Shown here piece after piece: positions 1 through 13,707 of a stretch of 64,000 bases of DNA. The DNA is taken from the NCBI GenBank assembly GCA_021613535.1, contig CP075492.1, positions 10,664,001 to 10,728,000 of the forward strand, given 5' to 3'. The notes beneath the pieces were generated by a model that had not been told where the DNA came from, ran no database searches, and saw only the letters and a program-made list of their open reading frames with translations. The translations under genes were made by a program, and so were the position numbers. Each line of letters opens with the position of its first letter. The stretch's first letter is position 1. This DNA is from Adineta vaga (Eukaryota > Rotifera).

Positions 1-649
1 CCATTCATTCATTTCATGTAGAGATAATAAAGTTCCTCCGAAATAATTATTTACATGTGGATCATTAGTATTGACATAAAGAAAATGTACACGACCAAAT
101 TTCGGATGACATTCAATAGTCTAAACTTATTGTGTTACTTTCAATATCAAAGAAATTTATTAAACATACCTCACTTGGAATAAATCGTGGTCGTCCATTG
201 ACCAGTATTTGATAATAATGATGACATCCATGAAGTATTTCCATTCGTATTTCATATTTTCCATCTCTATAAATTCCAATAAAAATACAACAAACAGCAA
301 AGAAAATTCACATACAGTTTATCCATTCGATGTTGAATCCAATCAGTAAATGTTCCTGTAATATATGCATGTGTATCAAGTGGTAGAACAGGTACTGAGA
401 AAGTCATTGATGTACATTCAATTGATTGAATTGCTTTATCATCTTCATCAACTGCTGGTATACTTTTTGTCGAAATCTAATAGAATGGAATTCAATTTAA
501 CTGAAATACGTGCTTGTCCTGTATATACTTACTCGTCGTTCTCTTTGTTGTATCGTAACTAAATGTTCATCATCACTATCATGTTTATTAAAGCCAACCG
601 ATTCACTTGGACGATGTTGACGTTTCGGATGTATTTGATGATTTCCCAT
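1..649 (-). CDS. AMPK-beta-like CBM48 (glycogen-binding) protein, 3' end outside window
   Basis: Four exons can be read on the minus strand (about 649-533, 476-316, 266-170 and 120-1) joined by GT-AG introns of 46-56 bp in consistent phase. The protein begins MGNHQIHPKRQ, a Met-Gly N-myristoylation-type start as in AMPK beta subunits. It then has an acidic linker and a CBM48-like segment containing AYITGTFTDWIQHRMDK and later YYQILVNGRPRFIPSE. These correspond to the (L/I)xGxFxxW and YxFxVDGxW parts of the AMPK-beta carbohydrate-binding module. It is clearly diverged from the canonical AMPK beta gene at 22.3-23.5 kb, so it is a paralogue or a separate CBM48 family, not the same subunit. The reading frame is open at position 1, so the C-terminus, including any KIS/ASC domain that binds AMPK alpha and gamma, cannot be judged. 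Confidence 0.7.
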
Positions 650-1441
650 TGTTCTTATTCCTCACCCTTTCAATATTTGCTTTATGTATATATGTGTATA
701 CATGAATTATATATATAAAATGAAGTCGATACAAAAAAGAAAACAACGTGAGAATATGTAGAAAGGAACATTTGGCCTGTCTAGTTCGTACTTTTCTCAC
801 AGAGATAAGTACATGTCTGAAATATTTGACGCAGTTTAATTTCCTAATGATAAACATGATCATATGAGGATTCTGTTTATAGTTTGAATGAAGACATAAT
901 TTCACTCGAATGAAATAAGAAAACATTTACTTTTGTCTCCTATCGTTTTCTTTATTCAATTTATTTAATAATTGAAGAATAATATAAAGGAAAATCTTTG
1001 TTAAATTACAACTTAATCTTTATTTGACTCACCGGTAGTTATTTTCTATTCACCTGTGTAGTTTTTATCCTTTGTCAATAAATTTTCAAGTGTTTGATAT
1101 TCGAAAGAAAAAAAATTTTGATGAAAAATTTCGAATTTGATCTGTTGGACACAGAACTCATCAGCACATTTGACTTTTCTTGTTTATTGACAAAAAGCAA
1201 ATTCGAATCCTCGTCACAATTAATCATGGTTTACCTTCATTATCATACAAAAACATGTTTATTATTTTAATCGAATATCGACAATATATTGAAATAGAAT
1301 CATATTACCAAAAAGAAGAAAAAAGAAAAAGAGAAAAGCGAAAATCGAGCAGTAAGCTAAGAAAAGATAGAAGATAGAGACCATATATACATCATTGTTG
1401 TTACTTACTTTCATCATTTCATTGTCATCCGACGTTTGGAT
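650..1441. other. Intergenic, divergent promoter region
   Basis: This lies between two divergently transcribed genes. It is AT-rich, with short ORFs that lack coding character, and purine-rich runs near 1310-1380. I see no RNA gene or repeat family in it. Confidence 0.5.
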
Positions 1442-1759
1442 ATGATGCGCATCGTTCTTCTTTCATTCGTTGCACTTCTACTTATACAACAGACGTTTGC
1501 TGGTGATTGTCTATGCAGTTGTTGTACGTCGAAATCTTGTACACCTAGTTATATTGGTTCTCAGTATGTTTGGTTTTGTTCAGCGGCAACATGTACACGA
1601 GATAAATGTGTAGGATCGTATCATCAAAATTGTCCACCAGCAGATGCGCCAGGAATTACTGAAGCATATTGTCGAAATGGTACGGAAAGATTATTTTCAT
1701 CACTTTATATTTTAACTGGTCTTATTTCGATGATTTTACTAATAAAAAATCAACTTTAA
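1442..1759 (+). CDS. Small cysteine-rich secreted or GPI-anchored protein
   Basis: Single-exon gene of about 105 codons. The ATG at 1442 is chosen because it opens directly into a signal peptide (MMRIVLLSFVALLLIQQTFA, cleavage probably before GDC). The mature part carries ten cysteines, beginning with the dense cluster DCLCSCC, and one N-glycosylation sequon near the end (NGT). The C-terminus is a hydrophobic stretch (SLYILTGLISMILLI) followed by a very short polar tail. That arrangement fits a GPI-attachment signal or a single C-terminal membrane anchor. AATAAA lies just after the stop near 1767. I do not recognise the family. The cysteine spacing is not that of the Ly6 protein at 8.8-9.4 kb. 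It converges with the RING-TPR gene, 233 bp away. Confidence 0.65.
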   Translation: MMRIVLLSFVALLLIQQTFAGDCLCSCCTSKSCTPSYIGSQYVWFCSAATCTRDKCVGSYHQNCPPADAPGITEAYCRNGTERLFSSLYILTGLISMILLIKNQL

Positions 1760-1992
1760 CTCGAAAAATAAAACATTGAAATATTTTCTCGAGTTTTTTT
1801 AATTCATCTATTCTCATCGGATTTTCTTTTTCTTTTCGTTAACAAATAAATCTTATTTTAATTAATTAATAATCACATCAATCAGACTATATCCGTTCTT
1901 CTAGTTGGAAAATGTGGAATTCAAATATAACATTCATAGAAGCACACTTTCATATCATTTATTTATTAGTCATTATTGCTTTTTCTTTTAAT

Positions 1993-4185
1993 TTAGGATT
2001 GACACAATGAATGAAAATTTTCAATAATAAATAAAAGTGACATAAATTGTATCGATTTTGTATGTTCATTTCCGAATGTTGCTTGTACAATCCGTTGTGC
2101 TTCAATAAAATTCTTTTTTGCTTCTTGTAATTTTCCATCTTTTTCATTTGGATTTTTCTGTTTTTCTTGATAAAGTTGTATAACAAATTTCATACAAATT
2201 TCACCTAAACTTGAATAAGCATCACACACTTCAATATGATCAGGTCCTAAATTATTCAAAAGAATTTGTAAAGCTTGTTTTACATGAATATATGCAATAC
2301 GATAATCATTCATCATTGCATAAGCTAAACCAAGAGAATTAAGAAACATGCCATATTTGTAATGTTTATCACCGAATTCTTTTTTAATGATAAATAAAGC
2401 TCGATTGATATATTCAATTGCTTGATCATAATTTCCTAAAGACAAACAGAAATGTTTAGTTTTTCATTCTTTAAATATTAGAAATCTTACCCAGTTGATG
2501 CTGAACTTGTCCGATATTATGTAGAATTTCTGCTGCTTCGGAATGTTGTAAACCCAGTGTCTTTTCAATAGATATTAACGCTCTTTGATATAATTGCAAG
2601 GCGCTATCAAATTGATTACGTTTTCGATCGAGATCAGCTAGATTATTATAATAGATGCCAAGTTTATAATGTGGTTCATTTTCACCGAATGTATTATGAA
2701 CAATTTTAATGGCACGTTTGTATAATTTCTCTGCACCATCATAATCAGCTCGTTTTTTTAAAATTAAACCCATGGAATTAAGTACTTCAGCAACTTCGAT
2801 ATGATCTGGACCAAGTGAATCTTGTAAAGCATTCAAAGCTTCTTTATAAGTTGCTTCAGCAATTTTAAAATGACCTTGCTGAAAAATTAAAAACAAAATT
2901 TGTTGAAAATGTATTTTTGAATGAAGTTTCATTTTCTATACTTTTCGATAGATATCTCCCACATTGGTAAGATAAATTCCAATAGTTGGATGTCTTGGTC
3001 CATGGAAATGTTTCGAAATTTTCAATGCTTGTTTAAGATAATCTAATGCTTCATTATATTTGCCTTCTTTTTTAAGTAAAACAGCAAGATTATTCATAAT
3101 ATCTGCAATAGTTGGATGATTTTGTCCATGTAGAGCTTCGGCTTGTTTCAATGATTTTAAATAAAGTTCTCTTGCTTCATCATAATCTCCTTTTTTTCGA
3201 TGAATATCTAAAATTTGAAATAAATTATTTGAAATAATTGTTAAAGAATTTCAATTACCAGCAAGATTCGAAGTTATATCCGACCAAAGTTGAGAATGAC
3301 TATGAACAATTGCAAGTGCTTTATTGTATGTTACAATTGCACTATCGTACTTGAATAAAAAAACAAAAGAAGAATTATCATCATTATATTTCTCCAACTT
3401 ACATTCGAACATTTCTTATCAATTAAACCTAAAGCATTGAGAATTTCAGCTTTGATTTGGGATTCATCATTTGGTCGTAAAAGATCTAAAGCTTGTGTAT
3501 AAACATTTCTTGCATCTTCATATTGAGCTTTTTTCAATAATATATAACCACGAGCAGATAGAAGTTCAATACGTTGTGCTATAGAATTCACATATGTATA
3601 TGCTTTCATGTACAATGCTAAGGCTTTATCAAAATGATTTGTATCACGTTCAATTTGTGCTTGAAGAATAATGATTTTTTGTGAATGTTCTTTTTCTTTC
3701 ATTAATTCTATACAATCTTTGGCTCCATCATAATCATGTTCTGTATAGAATAGTTTAGCCAAATCATATAGAACATTATCAGTTATTTGCATTTTTCCGT
3801 CTTTACATCGAAGTAATTTTGTTCGTGATTCTTCCAATTTTGCTTGTTGCTGAGCAGCAAGTTTTTCTGCACTAAATGTGCATAATCGTTGATGTTTGAT
3901 GAGATCCGATTTTGGTACTTTTGCTTCACAACCTTGCAATGTATTTGGACATTCAAATAATAAATTATCAACAAAACGTTGAATGACAATGTTTTTTATT
4001 AAATTTTGTTCGATCAATGTCGTTGATCGACATCGTGGACAATTTTTCGTCGATTTTTGAAGCCAAGATTGTATACAAGTATAACAGAACAATTGATGAC
4101 AACAAGGCGTTTCTCGAACATCAGTTAAATAATCACAACAAATGCAACATTCAATCCGTTGAATTTCACTTTTAGACGCCGCCAT
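1993..4185 (-). CDS. RING-finger protein with kinesin-light-chain-type TPR repeats (probable E3 ubiquitin ligase)
   Basis: Starts at the ATG at 4183-4185 (MAASKSEIQRIECCICC). A RING finger occupies residues about 14-55: CCICC, then PCCHQLFCYTCI, then CPRC, a complete C3HC4-like ligand set. It is followed by a short zinc-binding-like stretch (FECPNTLQGCEAKVP, KHQRLC), the order seen in TRAF/NRDP-type ligases. The rest is TPR repeats, at first generic and then of the kinesin-light-chain/NPHP3 kind with signatures such as LGPDHIEVAEVLNSMG and YNEALDYLKQALKI. Six exons are joined by short introns (for example about 3344-3402 and 3200-3256) that keep frame. The stop is at 1993. The role is inferred: RING transfers ubiquitin while the TPR array selects a partner. 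Full-length homologues would be needed to name it. Confidence 0.8.
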
Positions 4186-5707
4186 TGTTATGTTTCTTAT
4201 GAAGTATGAAATGTAATGCCATGGAAAATGACAAAATAAATTCTTTTTCTTTCTTTTCTTTTCTCTCAGTGCATTTTATAATTTCATATTTCTCATGCAA
4301 TGAATAAGTTTTAAATAATAAAAAGAAAAAATCTATTGACTGATATAGTTGTTTAAATAATTGTTAAAGAAATGATATGACTCATTCTAACTTTAACTAA
4401 AGACTATTGTTAAATAGAAGACAAACGATGAATGTTTATCAATTCACATTTATGATGAGTCGTAATAATATCAATAGGTATCATTAGTAAATATATTCGA
4501 AAAGAATATAATTATAAATGATGATCGTTTCAAAGCCTTCTTAACATATAAATTGAATGCGCGTGCATTTTTAACAAGCAAAAAAAATTTCTCTTCTTCT
4601 TCTTCTTCTTCTTTTTCAAACAATGTGCACAAATATGTTAATCTTTTCGATAGAGCTACTGAACATTTTATTTCGCTTATCCCTCATTTTTTCTATTTGA
4701 TGATGATGATGATGATGATGAACCTCCCACTTTTCCTATATACATTTAAACGTAACTACTTAACATTTGTATGTTCTCGTAAAGATTAAAGAAGAAAAGA
4801 AGAGAATTTTCGTTCAATAGATTTCTTTTATCAATAAGGTAAGTTCGAAATGACATTTATCAAGATATTAATAGAAGATATCAGAGCAAAATATAGATAC
4901 AATTTCGTTCCTACGTGTGTACGTATATATCAATTTATAAAGCCTTGTATCAACATTATTAACGTTTGTGCAGAGAACATATACTGGTGGATTATAGTTC
5001 GCGTGTGTATTCGTTTTGTCTATAAAGAACAATAACTCGATGCTTGATGAGTGTATTAATATGTATATAAATATATATTGTTGTATAGTCAGAGTTTAAA
5101 ATATGACATATGTAAAAAGCACGTCGTTGACAATAGTTCCTTTTTTTAAAGGTAAGATAAATTTTGTTAAAATATCATCATTGATATAAACAAAAAAATA
5201 ATTTTCAAAATACAAATCAATAGAGATTATCTTTTGACTGATTTATATGTTTTTATGAGTTTATTCTCTTGTCTATATCAATCTTTCGCGTATTATTATG
5301 ATGAAGAATTCTATATCTTTTTTTTTCTTCTGTCTCTCTCTCTCTGTCTCTTTTTCTCATTCGTTCTATCGACATTATTATCGATCTCATTGTAATACTA
5401 TAATCATAAATGTCTGTATGCATTTATGTTGAAAAAGTATGTTCATGTTTGCTTTCATAAATTCGCTCGCTTGGAATAGAGACGCATATGGCTGTAAACG
5501 ACTTTTTCTTTTATCATAATCAACTCGATCGATGTTGTATCAGAACTAAACAGATTGTTATTATCTATTATATATGTTGATTAATCTCATATTTTTCTTT
5601 TCTCTTTCTCTTTCTTCTGATTACTCTTGAGGAGAAGTACATTTATGCAGCGATATTTTATAATCGAAAACAAACTTGCGTTACATTGATTTAGATAGAA
5701 AGAATTG

Positions 5708-5740
<33 letters not shown>

Positions 5741-6211
5741 TCTTTGCATTCATCCATTTGCATGCTTGTTCTACAGACTATAAATGCACAATCAAAATAA
5801 TATGTATATAGATAGAGAACATTGATATTGAAAGAGAGAAGAGCGAGAGTCAACAATGTTTTTATTGAATATAATTTATGCATTAGGGAGAAAATAGATT
5901 TTGATGTATATATATATATATGCAACTATTATTACAATGCGATGCAAACATTTACTCTGATCAGCATGTATATGTAAGTATTTGATTGAAATAGAAGAAG
6001 AAGAAAATGAATATTTGATTTTTTTGAAATACAATTTTGCTTTTCGCAGAAGTTTATGAATAAAAACACACATCATTCAAGATTTTCATTTAATGATGAT
6101 TATATGTGCACGTTAGGTTCATATATATCTCGATCAGCTGTTTGTTTTTCTTTATCTCTACTTAATAAACAATAATCGCGCGTCGATCGATCTTCTCTTC
6201 TTCATTTTAGA
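4186..6211. other. Intergenic with simple repeats
   Basis: This is the shared upstream region of the RING-TPR gene (minus) and the spalt-like gene (plus). It contains short (TTC)n near 4595-4612, (TGA)n near 4699-4720, a CT-rich run near 5327-5345, (TA)n near 5707-5733 and a second short TA run near 5907-5921. The ORFs here are low-complexity and have no recognisable domain. No RNA gene is seen. Confidence 0.5.
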
Positions 6212-7728
<1,517 letters not shown>

Positions 7729-8813
7729 GAATATGAAATACTCGAAACGTAGTCTTTCATAGGTCTATCTATTTAATAACTCTATAATATGATGAGAATG
7801 CATTCCTATTTGTCTGTATGTTTTTCACTCTCAGGTTTTTCTTTTCGTGCGCAGTGTATATAAACAACTAAAATGTGTTCTCGTTCTTCTTCTTACTATT
7901 ATTATTATTACTATTATTATTATTACTATGAAAAGAATTAGCATGATTGTTACTGTTGATATCATTTGTTTATTAACGAAAGAATAGATTTACACAAAAA
8001 GAAAATAATTCGAATCAATTGTATATATGAAAGAATACTTTATTGAATCTACTATTTTCGATAAAGTTTTCTTTGATTAATAGTTGTTTTTCCATTTTCA
8101 GATGTGAACCTTATCGATGAGGTTGAATAAAACCATTCATTCTTTCACGTAACATCAGATAAGAACGACAAGTTATTTAATACTCCTTTTGAAACAATCT
8201 TGCCTCTAATATAACCGGAGAAAAAACATCCGGAGTTCTTTTTCTTCCATTATCGAAACTACAAAGCTTATATTTCTCGTTTTTATCATTCTAGTTCTAC
8301 TGTCGATTGTTCACTAGATTAAAAGCATTCCATTCTAATATATTTTTATTTCCTGAAAGAAAAAAGCTCGATTAAAATTATTGTAGATTAGATTTATCAG
8401 TTGATTAGTTTCATTCAAGTCATAGTCGAAGAAAGAGTTTTTCTTTCTCTCATGTTGTTCTATAAAACAATAAATGATTTCGTTCGATACTTAACTTTTT
8501 TTTTCTTTCTTTAATCATTTCTATACTATAAGGGTAAAGGACGATACAAACGCACGAATATAAAGCATCATTCACACGTATTGACTACTAAGATAGACAT
8601 AAATGTCAGATTGCTAAAAGCGAAAAGATGAAGAAGAAGAAGAAGAAGAAGAAGAAAAAAAAATAAATCATTCATAATATTGACTAAAACACATTAATAC
8701 ACACGAATACAAGTTTTGATTAAGAAATTTTGTAACAAAACTAAGATAAGGGAAGCATAATAGATTTAGGATCAAGATCAAATTGAAATAATAATCGATA
8801 TTTGATATTCTTT
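7729..8813. other. Intergenic with ATT and GAA microsatellites
   Basis: This is the 3' side of both the spalt-like gene and the Ly6-type gene. It contains an (ATT)n/(ACT) run near 7893-7930 and (GAA)n near 8628-8656. No supported gene. Confidence 0.5.
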
Positions 8814-9391
8814 TTAACGAACAATAACCATTGATATAGCGACGAGAATTATTGATGAAAAAATCGCCATCCATTGTTGTTGTCGATTGAAGCTTGGTGC
8901 CGTATTACAACGATCTTCTTGACATGAACAAACACTAGCCTAATAACGAGCAATAATTCATATGTATTAATCAGAAGTCTAATAGTTTTCTTACAGTATT
9001 TGCTCCAGCAGTTTTATAGCAATCTTTATTTCCTTTCTTTGCGCCACATGATCGTACAATACTCTTTTCCTTGTTAACTAAATCACAAAAGCAAACAAAC
9101 GAAATAAAATTAGTTTTTGTCAAAGTTTCATTTTTCTTTATACTTGTTTGAACTATTTTGCGGCAATATAAATCTTTCGCTTCTGTCCTTGTACACGACA
9201 CTCTTGTTCAAAGGGTGCCAATTTCTCAGAATCACCACAATCAGCATTTTCAATTGTATTGCACTGATAACAGCGAAGAGTTGTTATACATGGGACTAAA
9301 TTTGGAAATAAAAAGACAAAGATTTTGTTTTCATGATATCAATATACTTACTTAAAGCAAGAAGAAGAATAACTGAAAGTGCTAATTGCAT
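8814..9391 (-). CDS. Ly6/uPAR-type three-finger protein with apparent frame break
   Basis: A signal peptide starts at the ATG at 9389-9391 (MQLALSVILLLAL), with an intron at about 9299-9353. The next exon has the Ly6 opening RCYQCNTIENADCGD. Later exons give DLYCRKIVQ, IVRSCG, DCYKTAG and, after an intron at about 8942-8995, the Ly6 closing signature CSCQEDRCN. A hydrophobic tail (FSSIILVAISMVIV) fits GPI anchoring. The family is extracellular and GPI-anchored, as in quiver/sleepless. The opening and the middle of the domain are in different frames within exon 2, and the switch must lie near 9190-9215. A single-base indel would repair it. That may be decay or a sequencing error. The 66-bp intron at about 9081-9146 is a multiple of three and lacks stops, so it could also be retained. 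Confidence 0.6.
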
Positions 9392-9992
9392 AATTGACTT
9401 TTTGACTAAGTTTTCAATCTCTAGAAGTAATCTAAATGATAAAAACAAAACCAAATTTTAGTAATAAAAAGAAATAAAAGAAAGAGAACAACTCGTTTGG
9501 GGTTATTGTAAGAGAAGAGAAGAAAAGCTAGATTTGATCCGATTTCGCATATACAAATCGGAACGTGTAGGCATCTTTTTCTCTTTTATGGCCTCAAGGT
9601 CATTTTCATTAACTGTAGAGAAGAATTCATCAATCATATTTCGAGAAAAATAAATTTTTTCGAAAAAATCAGCTAATCCATAATCTTTAGAGAAAAACAA
9701 TATTATTTCTTAGGAAAAAAACATTTGTTAGCGACATCTATAAATAATTTGATGGATAAATTTTTGAAAAAGAATTCACATTTTTTCGTAAAAAGAATTT
9801 TTTTCGACGAAACTTTTTTTTCCAGAAGAAAATTTTTCATCAAATCTTGAGAGGATTTCTTCTGCTTTAACAATCCACCATCACTATCTGAGTCATACGA
9901 ACATCCAGTGGACATATTTACTCTTATTCTGCTAGTAAAAAAAATCCAACTATGGCCTTTGGGCATTTTGATATCATGTAAAATGCTTATCA
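9392..9992. other. Intergenic, divergent promoter region
   Basis: AT-rich interval between the Ly6-type gene (minus) and cyclin Y (plus). T-rich and A-rich runs at 9640-9840 look unlike coding sequence. The pyrimidine run ending TCTGCTAG near 9930-9940 is a possible acceptor for cyclin Y. Confidence 0.4.
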
Positions 9993-11696
9993 ATGGGTGC
10001 CATTGCCAGTTGTTGCTGTCATTGTTGTGGAAAAACACCCAAAAAATACCAGTAAGTTTTTGAATGATTTACATCCGTTTTTTTCCCTCAACGAGATTTT
10101 GTTTTCTTTAGAAGTGGTGATTATGGGTTAGCTCGTGGTAATAGCAACCTAAACTATCCATACAATGCCGGTGAAAATTCTCCTGGATCTTATGAGAATA
10201 AAATTCATGTTTCAGAAATCTATGGAAATAGTATGTATTAATGAAACAATAAAGTTTGTTTATCTTTTCAATTTTCATCTAGATTCTGATGTTGAACTTG
10301 CACCGTCCGATAATCCAACAACATCAACATATTTCGCATCTATGCTTCGTTAGTTTCCTACATTTGTTTCATTTTAATTCTTATATTTTTGTACTTTAGA
10401 ACAAACCAAAGAACCAATAGTACTACAACCATTACCAACAATTCTTCATAATAATCTGATTACTTCGATTAAAGACAAATCGTATCGACCATCTATTTCA
10501 CCAAATCGCTTATGTTCTCCACGCGATCTTGGATATTCACTGCAAAAACATTCGAACTCATGTTCGACTATCTATGTTGATGATTCGACTGTTTCTCAAC
10601 CGAATTGGAAGGCAATGATCAAATGTGTTAGTATTGCTATACATTCACATATTCTTCATAGAAAATCAAACAAAACTATGAGTATATTTGATGAAAAACT
10701 TCATCCATTAACGGTGCGTTCGCTATATTTAATGAAATCATATATTTTTAGATGTTTGTTTATTTAGAAAGATCGAATTCCGGATGATTATGATCAACAA
10801 ATACCAGAACAAAAAGCAATCTATCGATTCATGCGAATACTCTTTACTGCTGCACAGTTAACTGCTGAATGTGCTATTGTAACATTGGTAAATAATTTTT
10901 TTATTAATCTTATAAATTAAAACTGATATTCAAAATTTGTTTTTCATACATATATTGTTCAGAGATTGAACGTTGCGATTAAGTTTTCTTTGATAGGTTT
11001 TCGTTCGTTTCGCTAAATTTGTGTTTTTTTTGTTATTTAGGTTTATCTTGAACGTGTTTTAAGTTATGGTGAACTTGATTTATGTCCATCGAATTGGAAA
11101 CGATTGGTTCTCGGTTAGTATCGATAACTTTGTTTTCTTTCTTTGTATATTGAATGAATAAAATAATCTCGTTCATTTAGGTGCAATTATGTTAGCATCA
11201 AAAGTTTGGGATGATCAAGCAGTATGGAATGTAGATTTTTGTCAAATATTAAAAGATATTACTGTCAGTGAAATGTAAGTGTTCGTAAAGAAAACAAATG
11301 TCAGATGTTCGAGGTGTTTTTTCCATGATCTATAGGAATGAATTAGAACGCGAATATGTGCAATTACTGCAGTTTAATGTTAATGTTGGTTCATCAATTT
11401 ATGCAAAATATTATTTTGATCTACGACAATTAGCTAAAGAAAATAAAATCTCATTTCCTGATGAATTATTAACGAAAGAAAAAGCTATTAAACTAGAAGC
11501 ATCATCGATTGCTAATTATCGTTTACAACCACCACTTAACACTGCGGTTCATCAGTCAAATCAAGCTCAATCAATACTAAATTCTCAACAAAGTTCAATC
11601 CCACAACAGTCATTTATACCAATAATCTCATTACGTCGTTCGGCGAGTGTTGAATTTACACAATCACCACGTAAATCTCTTCTAATTATATCTTAG
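9993..11696 (+). CDS. CCNY: Cyclin Y
   Basis: Starts [19 protein letters not shown], matching the myristoylated and palmitoylated N-terminus of cyclin Y that tethers the protein to the plasma membrane. The family hallmark [16 protein letters not shown] follows, then the cyclin box with [39 protein letters not shown] and [20 protein letters not shown]. The C-terminus [10 protein letters not shown] resembles the vertebrate ending. There are about eight exons, with introns at for example 10052-10111, 10896-11040 and 11275-11335, all phase-consistent. Cyclin Y binds and activates CDK14/CDK16 at the membrane and promotes LRP6 phosphorylation in Wnt signalling. The region upstream of the cyclin box is Ser/Pro-rich and may hold the regulatory phosphosites. 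It is a confident orthologue. Confidence 0.95.
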
Positions 11697-12487
11697 TATT
11701 CAATTTTTTTTTCTACTTGCTCAATGTTTTTCTTTTCATTTTCGATCCATCACATTCCTTCTTTAACAAATTCTTTATCCCGTCATATACACTCGCTTCG
11801 TTGTCGTGTGTCAGATCTCCATAGATCACTTTATTATTAATGATTTTTGTGTGTATGTGTGTGTGTGTGTTTCTGTTTTTCTGCAATAATTTTTTTATAC
11901 GACGAATACAGTTCTGTTTTTTTTGATCTGTCTACTCCATTTATGTTTATTTATTTGTATGCGTATGTATACGTTTAGTCGCTTCTTGTTGGCTATGATG
12001 TTAATGACAGAATTTCATCTGTTTTTCTTTTTTTTTTTGAAAATATGAATTTAATTTCATTGTGTAGCTTGTGTACGCATCAAATAAGAACAAATGAAAA
12101 GATAAAATATTCTTTGTTGACAATGCTTTTTCTGTTTATTTCAGATTGATAATATTTCATTTATTGTGAACATCAAAATTTTTGTTTATGTATAGGTAAG
12201 ATAATGTTTATTCTTTAATATTGATGAGAACGTTTTTGGGGGACGATTGAATCATAGAAATCAACAAAAGTACGTCTGTAGAAGTTCACATAGTATCTGA
12301 ATTAATAAATGATAAGTGTACGGTTTGTGTCGCGTTTTATTGAAGAAATTTACTTTTCATAATCTGTAGATTCATACTATATAGTTATGTGACATAAGAA
12401 GAAAAAAGCCTTTATTTTCTTAGATTTACCAAAAATGAGAATAAAAATAGGATAAGGATATTTTAAATCAAGTCAAATAATAGATAT
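11697..12487. other. Convergent intergenic region, T-rich
   Basis: This is the 3'-UTR side of cyclin Y and of the Ser/Arg-rich gene. It contains a short (TG)n run near 11851-11870 and several poly-T tracts. No gene supported. Confidence 0.5.
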
Positions 12488-13707
12488 TCAGTGAAGATAA
12501 GTTACAGGTGCATTATGAATTTTTAAATAAGGTGGATCGGATGCACTACCTTGTTTCGGTACAACATGTAAACAGGGATCATTACATCCATAAACATTAT
12601 GAGATGGTGTTGAATCAATTTTTCTTAAATGATGAGTTTTTGTTGTAGTAGGAATATCCGAATAGAATGAGTGATCACAACATGATGTTGATGGTGTTGT
12701 ATAATTGTACACTTGTGGGCCATAATTTGATACGACCGTTGAAGAACTTGGCCGGCAAGTATAGTCAACTACTGTACTTGGTCGACAATTATAATCTGTT
12801 ATCGTATGACATGGACTTACACATCTTGATCGTGTAACTGAATGACTACGTTCTTGAGTTGTTTCATTCCATGTTTGTGTTTCGTTAACAGGTGTTTGTG
12901 CTCGAGCCAAGGTTGCTTCGCGATATGCGGGTAAATGAGCATCACGCCATGGATATTCATTTTGATTTGATGAACGCCATGGTTCACGTGGTAATGATGA
13001 TGCACTACGAGGACGTGAGCGTGAGCGTGAGCGTGAACTTGAACGTGGTCTGGGTTTAGGTGCATCATAATGTTGTTTGTATTGAGTTGATTCTTCAACA
13101 GGTGGAGGTCGTGGTTTGGGTGGTGGATGATAATAATCGACTGTTTCTGTTGCTTGATGTTGTTTAGAAACTGGTGCTAGATCTAATTCACGACGAAGTT
13201 TTTCAATTTTTTCATTAATTGCTTCAATCTTAGTATCATATACTGATAGATTGTATTCATCACGACGAGAATGACGTGTTTGTTCACGTGTCGATGGTGA
13301 GGGTGAACGAGATCTTGATCTACTTCTTGATCGTCTTTCCGATGAGTTTTCATCGCATTGACAACATAATTCACAATATGATGGAGGAGGATAGTGGTGT
13401 ACCACATGTTGTATAACTAAACGAATAATTGCAAAATTGTTTTATTATTATTTATTTTCAATCAAATACCTCCTTGTAGTTGAGCTTTTTCTTTATTATC
13501 GTTTTCTACAAGATTTGTTACAAGTCCATATCTTGGATAGACTAGTGCTGTATTAAGTAATGGTACAGTCGGAAGAAGTGTCGTCGTCGTCGTTGTTGTT
13601 GTTGTTGGTTGTACCATATAATAACGTGTTGCTAATGGTAATGGTACCGTCTGAGTTCCTTGAAGAACTATTGGTGCAGCTAGTGTTGTTGCTGGCATAT
13701 ATAACAT
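12488..13707 (-). CDS. Ser/Arg-rich, Pro-rich low-complexity protein of unknown function
   Basis: Two exons. Exon 1 (start at 13705-13707, MLYMPATTLAAP) has a run of nine threonines. An intron at about 13407-13469 joins in frame to the long second exon. That exon opens VVHHYPPPSYCELCCQC, then carries an RS-repeat block (RRSRSRSRSRSPSPS), a helical heptad-like stretch (IEAINEKIEKLRRELDL), a proline-rich patch, a second RS block (RSSSRSRSRSRPRSAS) and a Tyr/Cys/Ser-rich C-terminus containing repeated YxCRPS motifs. There is no RRM, so it is not a classical SR splicing factor. RS-like blocks suggest phosphorylation-controlled nuclear or cytoskeletal association, but this is inference. Coding character rests on length, splice consistency and composition. 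I do not recognise the family. Confidence 0.6.

Noticed and set aside
603-926. 107-codon minus-strand ORF
   Set aside because: It overlaps exon 1 of the CBM48 gene in a different frame and lies mostly in upstream AT-rich DNA. Composition is non-coding.
4553-5925. ORFs with Ser, Met, Ile and Tyr runs
   Set aside because: They come from TTC, TGA and TA microsatellites; no homology or splice evidence.
9196-9240. A 38-bp GT-AG intron that would restore the Ly6 frame
   Set aside because: It is shorter than any other intron here and would remove DCGDSEKLAPFEQE, which belongs to the conserved Ly6 loop.
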